Shown: piece after piece, positions 5,198 to 7,109 of the stretch
Layout: each line of letters opens with the position of its first letter
Position numbering within the stretch: the first letter of the stretch is position 1
The notes under the pieces: generated by a model
Database searches by the model: none
Seen by the model: only the letters and a program-made list of their open reading frames with translations
Told to the model about the DNA's origin: nothing
Assembly (NCBI GenBank): GCA_934457515.1
Contig: CAKSHV010000072.1
Span: 1 to 7,109, forward strand
Origin: an uncultured Clostridia bacterium
GTDB lineage: Bacteria > Bacillota > Clostridia > RGIG6154
Direction: 5' to 3'
DNA: 7,109 nucleotides
Position numbers and translations under genes: made by a program

Positions 5198-7024
5198 ATG
5201 TGTGGTATTATAGGATATGTAGGTGACAGACAGGCAGCCCCCATTATTTTAAGCGGACTGCGCAAATTGGAATACAGAGGCTACGATTCGGCAGGTATGG
5301 CGGTTATCAACAACGGCGTTATGGAGTCGAAAAAAACCGTCGGCAAGCTGCGCGAGCTGGAGAACGCAACCGATGAGGGCACAAACATTCACGGCAAAAT
5401 CGGTATCGGACACACCAGATGGGCAACCCACGGTGCGCCGACCGTTAAAAATTCGCATCCGCATTTTTCGCAGGACGGAAAGTTTGCGGTTGTGCACAAC
5501 GGCATTATTGAAAACTATTTGGAACTTCGCAAAATACTGACCGATGCGGGCGTAACATTCGTTTCGGACACCGATACAGAGGTTATTCCGCAGCTTTTGC
5601 AGCATTTTTATAACGGTGACATGTTCGAAACCGTAAGCAAGGTTGTGGGCATGCTGCGCGGCGCCTATGCGCTTGGCATTATCAGCACCTATGACCCCGA
5701 AAGAATTTATGCAACCCGCAAGGGCAGCCCCCTTATTGTGGGTCTTGGCGAAGAGTCGAACTTTATCGCGTCCGACATTCCGGCAATTTTGTCCAGAACG
5801 CGGACGGTTTATCTGCTGGAAGAAGGCGAGTTTGCCATTTTGACCAAAGACAAGGTTGAAATCGTAGACGCACACAAAAATCCCATTCACAAAGAGCCCT
5901 TCGAGGTGGATTGGGATATTGACGCGGCGCGCAAAGACGGCTATGAATACTACATGTTAAAAGAAATCATGGAGCAGCCCCGCGCAATGAGCGAAACGAT
6001 TGGTCCGCGCTTAAACGGCGATGATGTTTTCATGTCCGAGCTGTCCATGCCGGAGGAATATTATAAAGATTTGCACAAAATTTTCATCGTTGCGTGCGGC
6101 AGTGCTTATCATGTCGGCCTGGTCGGCAAATATGTTTTGGAAGACTTGGCGCGCGTGCCCGTTGAGGCAGACTTAGCGTCTGAATTCCGTTACCGCAACC
6201 CGATTATCCAAAAGGGCGATTTGGTGGTTATCATCAGTCAGTCGGGCGAAACGCTTGACACATTAGAGGCTCTGCGCGATGCGAAAAAGCAGGGCGCACG
6301 GATTTTGTCGATTGTAAATGTAAAGGGGTCATCCATTGCCCGCGAGTCGGACGATGTGCTTTATACCCATGCAGGCCCTGAAATTGCGGTTGCAACCACA
6401 AAGGCGTACAGCACGCAGATGGATATTCTGTTCCTTTTGGGTCTGTATCTTGCACGCGTAAAGGGCAAGATTACAAAAGAGGAAGAGCATGCCTATGTTG
6501 AGGCGTTAAGAGCCATTCCCGAAAAGGTCGAAACGTTCTTAAAAGACGTTTCGGGGCTGGAGGCAATGGCAAAGAAATTCAAGTCGGTGCGCGATGTGTT
6601 CTTTATCGGCCGTGGCATTGACTACGCGATTGCGCTCGAGGGTTCGCTGAAATTAAAGGAAATTTCCTATATTCATTCCGAGGCGTATGCGGCGGGCGAA
6701 TTAAAGCACGGCACCATTTCGCTGATTGAAGACGGCACTCTGGTTATCGCACTTGCAACCCAGCAAAAACTGTTTGAAAAAACGCTGAGTAATATTAAAG
6801 AAGTAAAATCCCGCGGCGCAACTGTTATCGCCGTTGTTCCAGAGGGACACACCGAGGTGGAAAAAGAGGCGGATTACACCATCTACATTCCCAAAACGCT
6901 TGAAATTTTCGCAGGCGCATTAGAGGTTATTCCGCTGCAGGTTCTGGCATACTACATTTCATACCATAAGGGCTTGGATGTAGACAAACCGAGAAATCTT
7001 GCAAAATCCGTTACGGTAGAATAA
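5198..7024 (+). CDS. glmS: Glutamine:fructose-6-phosphate aminotransferase GlmS
   Basis: GlmS makes glucosamine-6-phosphate from fructose-6-phosphate and glutamine, the committing step of amino-sugar synthesis in the cytoplasm. The 608-residue protein is full length. The N-terminal class II glutaminase domain (about 2-220) starts MCGIIGYVG, with C2 the nucleophile after Met removal, and has HTRWATHG (72-79), HNGIIENY (100-107) and SDTDTEV (123-129). Two SIS isomerase domains follow. SIS1 (about 290-420) carries ISQSGET (346-352) and ATTKAY (399-404). SIS2 (about 460-600) carries KLKEISYIHSEAYAAGELKHG, including E488 and H504. The C-terminal tail LAKSVTVE has the conserved catalytic K603. AGAAAGGA (5183-5190), 7 bases before the ATG, supports the start. 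The gene is last in the operon and is followed by a strong terminator. The 24-base gap after glmM leaves no room for the glmS ribozyme that controls this gene in many Firmicutes, so feedback control, if any, must use another mechanism. Confidence 0.98.
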   Translation: MCGIIGYVGDRQAAPIILSGLRKLEYRGYDSAGMAVINNGVMESKKTVGKLRELENATDEGTNIHGKIGIGHTRWATHGAPTVKNSHPHFSQDGKFAVVHNGIIENYLELRKILTDAGVTFVSDTDTEVIPQLLQHFYNGDMFETVSKVVGMLRGAYALGIISTYDPERIYATRKGSPLIVGLGEESNFIASDIPAILSRTRTVYLLEEGEFAILTKDKVEIVDAHKNPIHKEPFEVDWDIDAARKDGYEYYMLKEIMEQPRAMSETIGPRLNGDDVFMSELSMPEEYYKDLHKIFIVACGSAYHVGLVGKYVLEDLARVPVEADLASEFRYRNPIIQKGDLVVIISQSGETLDTLEALRDAKKQGARILSIVNVKGSSIARESDDVLYTHAGPEIAVATTKAYSTQMDILFLLGLYLARVKGKITKEEEHAYVEALRAIPEKVETFLKDVSGLEAMAKKFKSVRDVFFIGRGIDYAIALEGSLKLKEISYIHSEAYAAGELKHGTISLIEDGTLVIALATQQKLFEKTLSNIKEVKSRGATVIAVVPEGHTEVEKEADYTIYIPKTLEIFAGALEVIPLQVLAYYISYHKGLDVDKPRNLAKSVTVE

Positions 7025-7034
7025 TAAAAAAGAA

Positions 7035-7070
7035 CAGCCCGCGCTTTTATGCGCGGGCTGAATTTATTTT
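7035..7070 (+). terminator. Intrinsic terminator after glmS
   Basis: A perfect 10-bp stem, CAGCCCGCGC (7035-7044) with GCGCGGGCTG (7051-7060), closes a 6-base loop and is followed by the T-rich run AATTTATTTT (7061-7070). It starts 10 bases after the glmS stop and should end the cdaA-cdaR-glmM-glmS transcript. The A-rich tract on its 5' side means it could also stop leftward transcription. Confidence 0.92.
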
Positions 7071-7077
7071 AATGTAA

Positions 7078-7099
7078 GGGACGATGCTCGCATCGTCCC
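7078..7099. repeat. Compact 22-bp palindrome, possible dispersed repeat
   Basis: Arms GGGACGATGC (7078-7087) and GCATCGTCCC (7090-7099) are perfect inverted complements around a TC centre; as a folded hairpin the loop would be CTCG on a 9-bp stem. It lies just beyond the glmS terminator and has no T tract, so it is not needed for termination. The shape (a TGTAAGGG-type lead-in, then a tight GC-rich palindrome) resembles short palindromic repeats scattered between genes in Clostridia, but no second copy is present here, so repeat status is inference. An operator is the alternative. Confidence 0.5.
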
Positions 7100-7109
7100 A
7101 TTATACTAT

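Noticed and set aside
5249..5890. 213-codon open frame antisense to glmS
   Set aside because: It lies wholly within the glutaminase domain of an unmistakable glmS, and its translation looks like a frame shadow with no domain pattern.
7102..7107. TATACT near the end as a -10 box for a downstream gene
   Set aside because: The -35 position falls in the palindrome with no match, and the window ends before any gene.

Overview
The window looks like chromosomal DNA of a low-to-mid GC Firmicute, most likely an anaerobic member of the Clostridia. The grounds are the conserved cdaA-cdaR-glmM-glmS gene order, consensus SigA promoter spelling, AGGAGG-type ribosome binding sites, a TTG start, and the pairing of a DUF3343 protein with an EF2568-type cysteine desulfurase. 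All supported genes are on the + strand, and nothing suggests a phage, plasmid or CRISPR locus.

Layout. Positions 1-29 are the intrinsic terminator of a gene outside the window. A 95-residue protein of unknown function follows (79-366). A gene-free stretch (367-536) holds two hairpins, one sharing its arm sequence with the terminator at position 1. Next come two overlapping genes: a small DUF3343 (putative Se/S carrier-like) protein at 537-788 and a PLP-dependent cysteine desulfurase family protein at 772-1863.

A perfect-consensus SigA promoter (TTGACA, 18-base spacer, TATAAT; 1835-1864) sits inside the last codons of the desulfurase gene. It starts a roughly 98-base leader with three hairpins, then the four-gene run: cdaA (1969-2823, diadenylate cyclase), cdaR (2820-3794, YbbR-repeat regulator), glmM (3818-5173, phosphoglucosamine mutase) and glmS (5198-7024, glutamine:fructose-6-phosphate aminotransferase). 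A strong terminator (7035-7070) closes the operon. The window ends with a compact palindrome (7078-7099) that resembles a dispersed intergenic repeat.

How the genes work together. GlmS makes glucosamine-6-phosphate from fructose-6-phosphate and glutamine, and GlmM isomerises it to glucosamine-1-phosphate, which feeds UDP-GlcNAc and peptidoglycan synthesis. CdaA makes the second messenger c-di-AMP at the membrane. In studied Firmicutes both CdaR and GlmM bind CdaA and modulate it, so the operon ties cell-wall precursor supply to c-di-AMP signalling. The upstream pair probably handles sulfur or selenium transfer and is functionally separate.

The core genes are conserved housekeeping genes, and I do not see a clearly new system. 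The points most worth a second look are regulatory: the intragenic consensus promoter and structured leader, the lack of room for a glmS ribozyme in front of glmS, and the hairpins around the small unknown gene.
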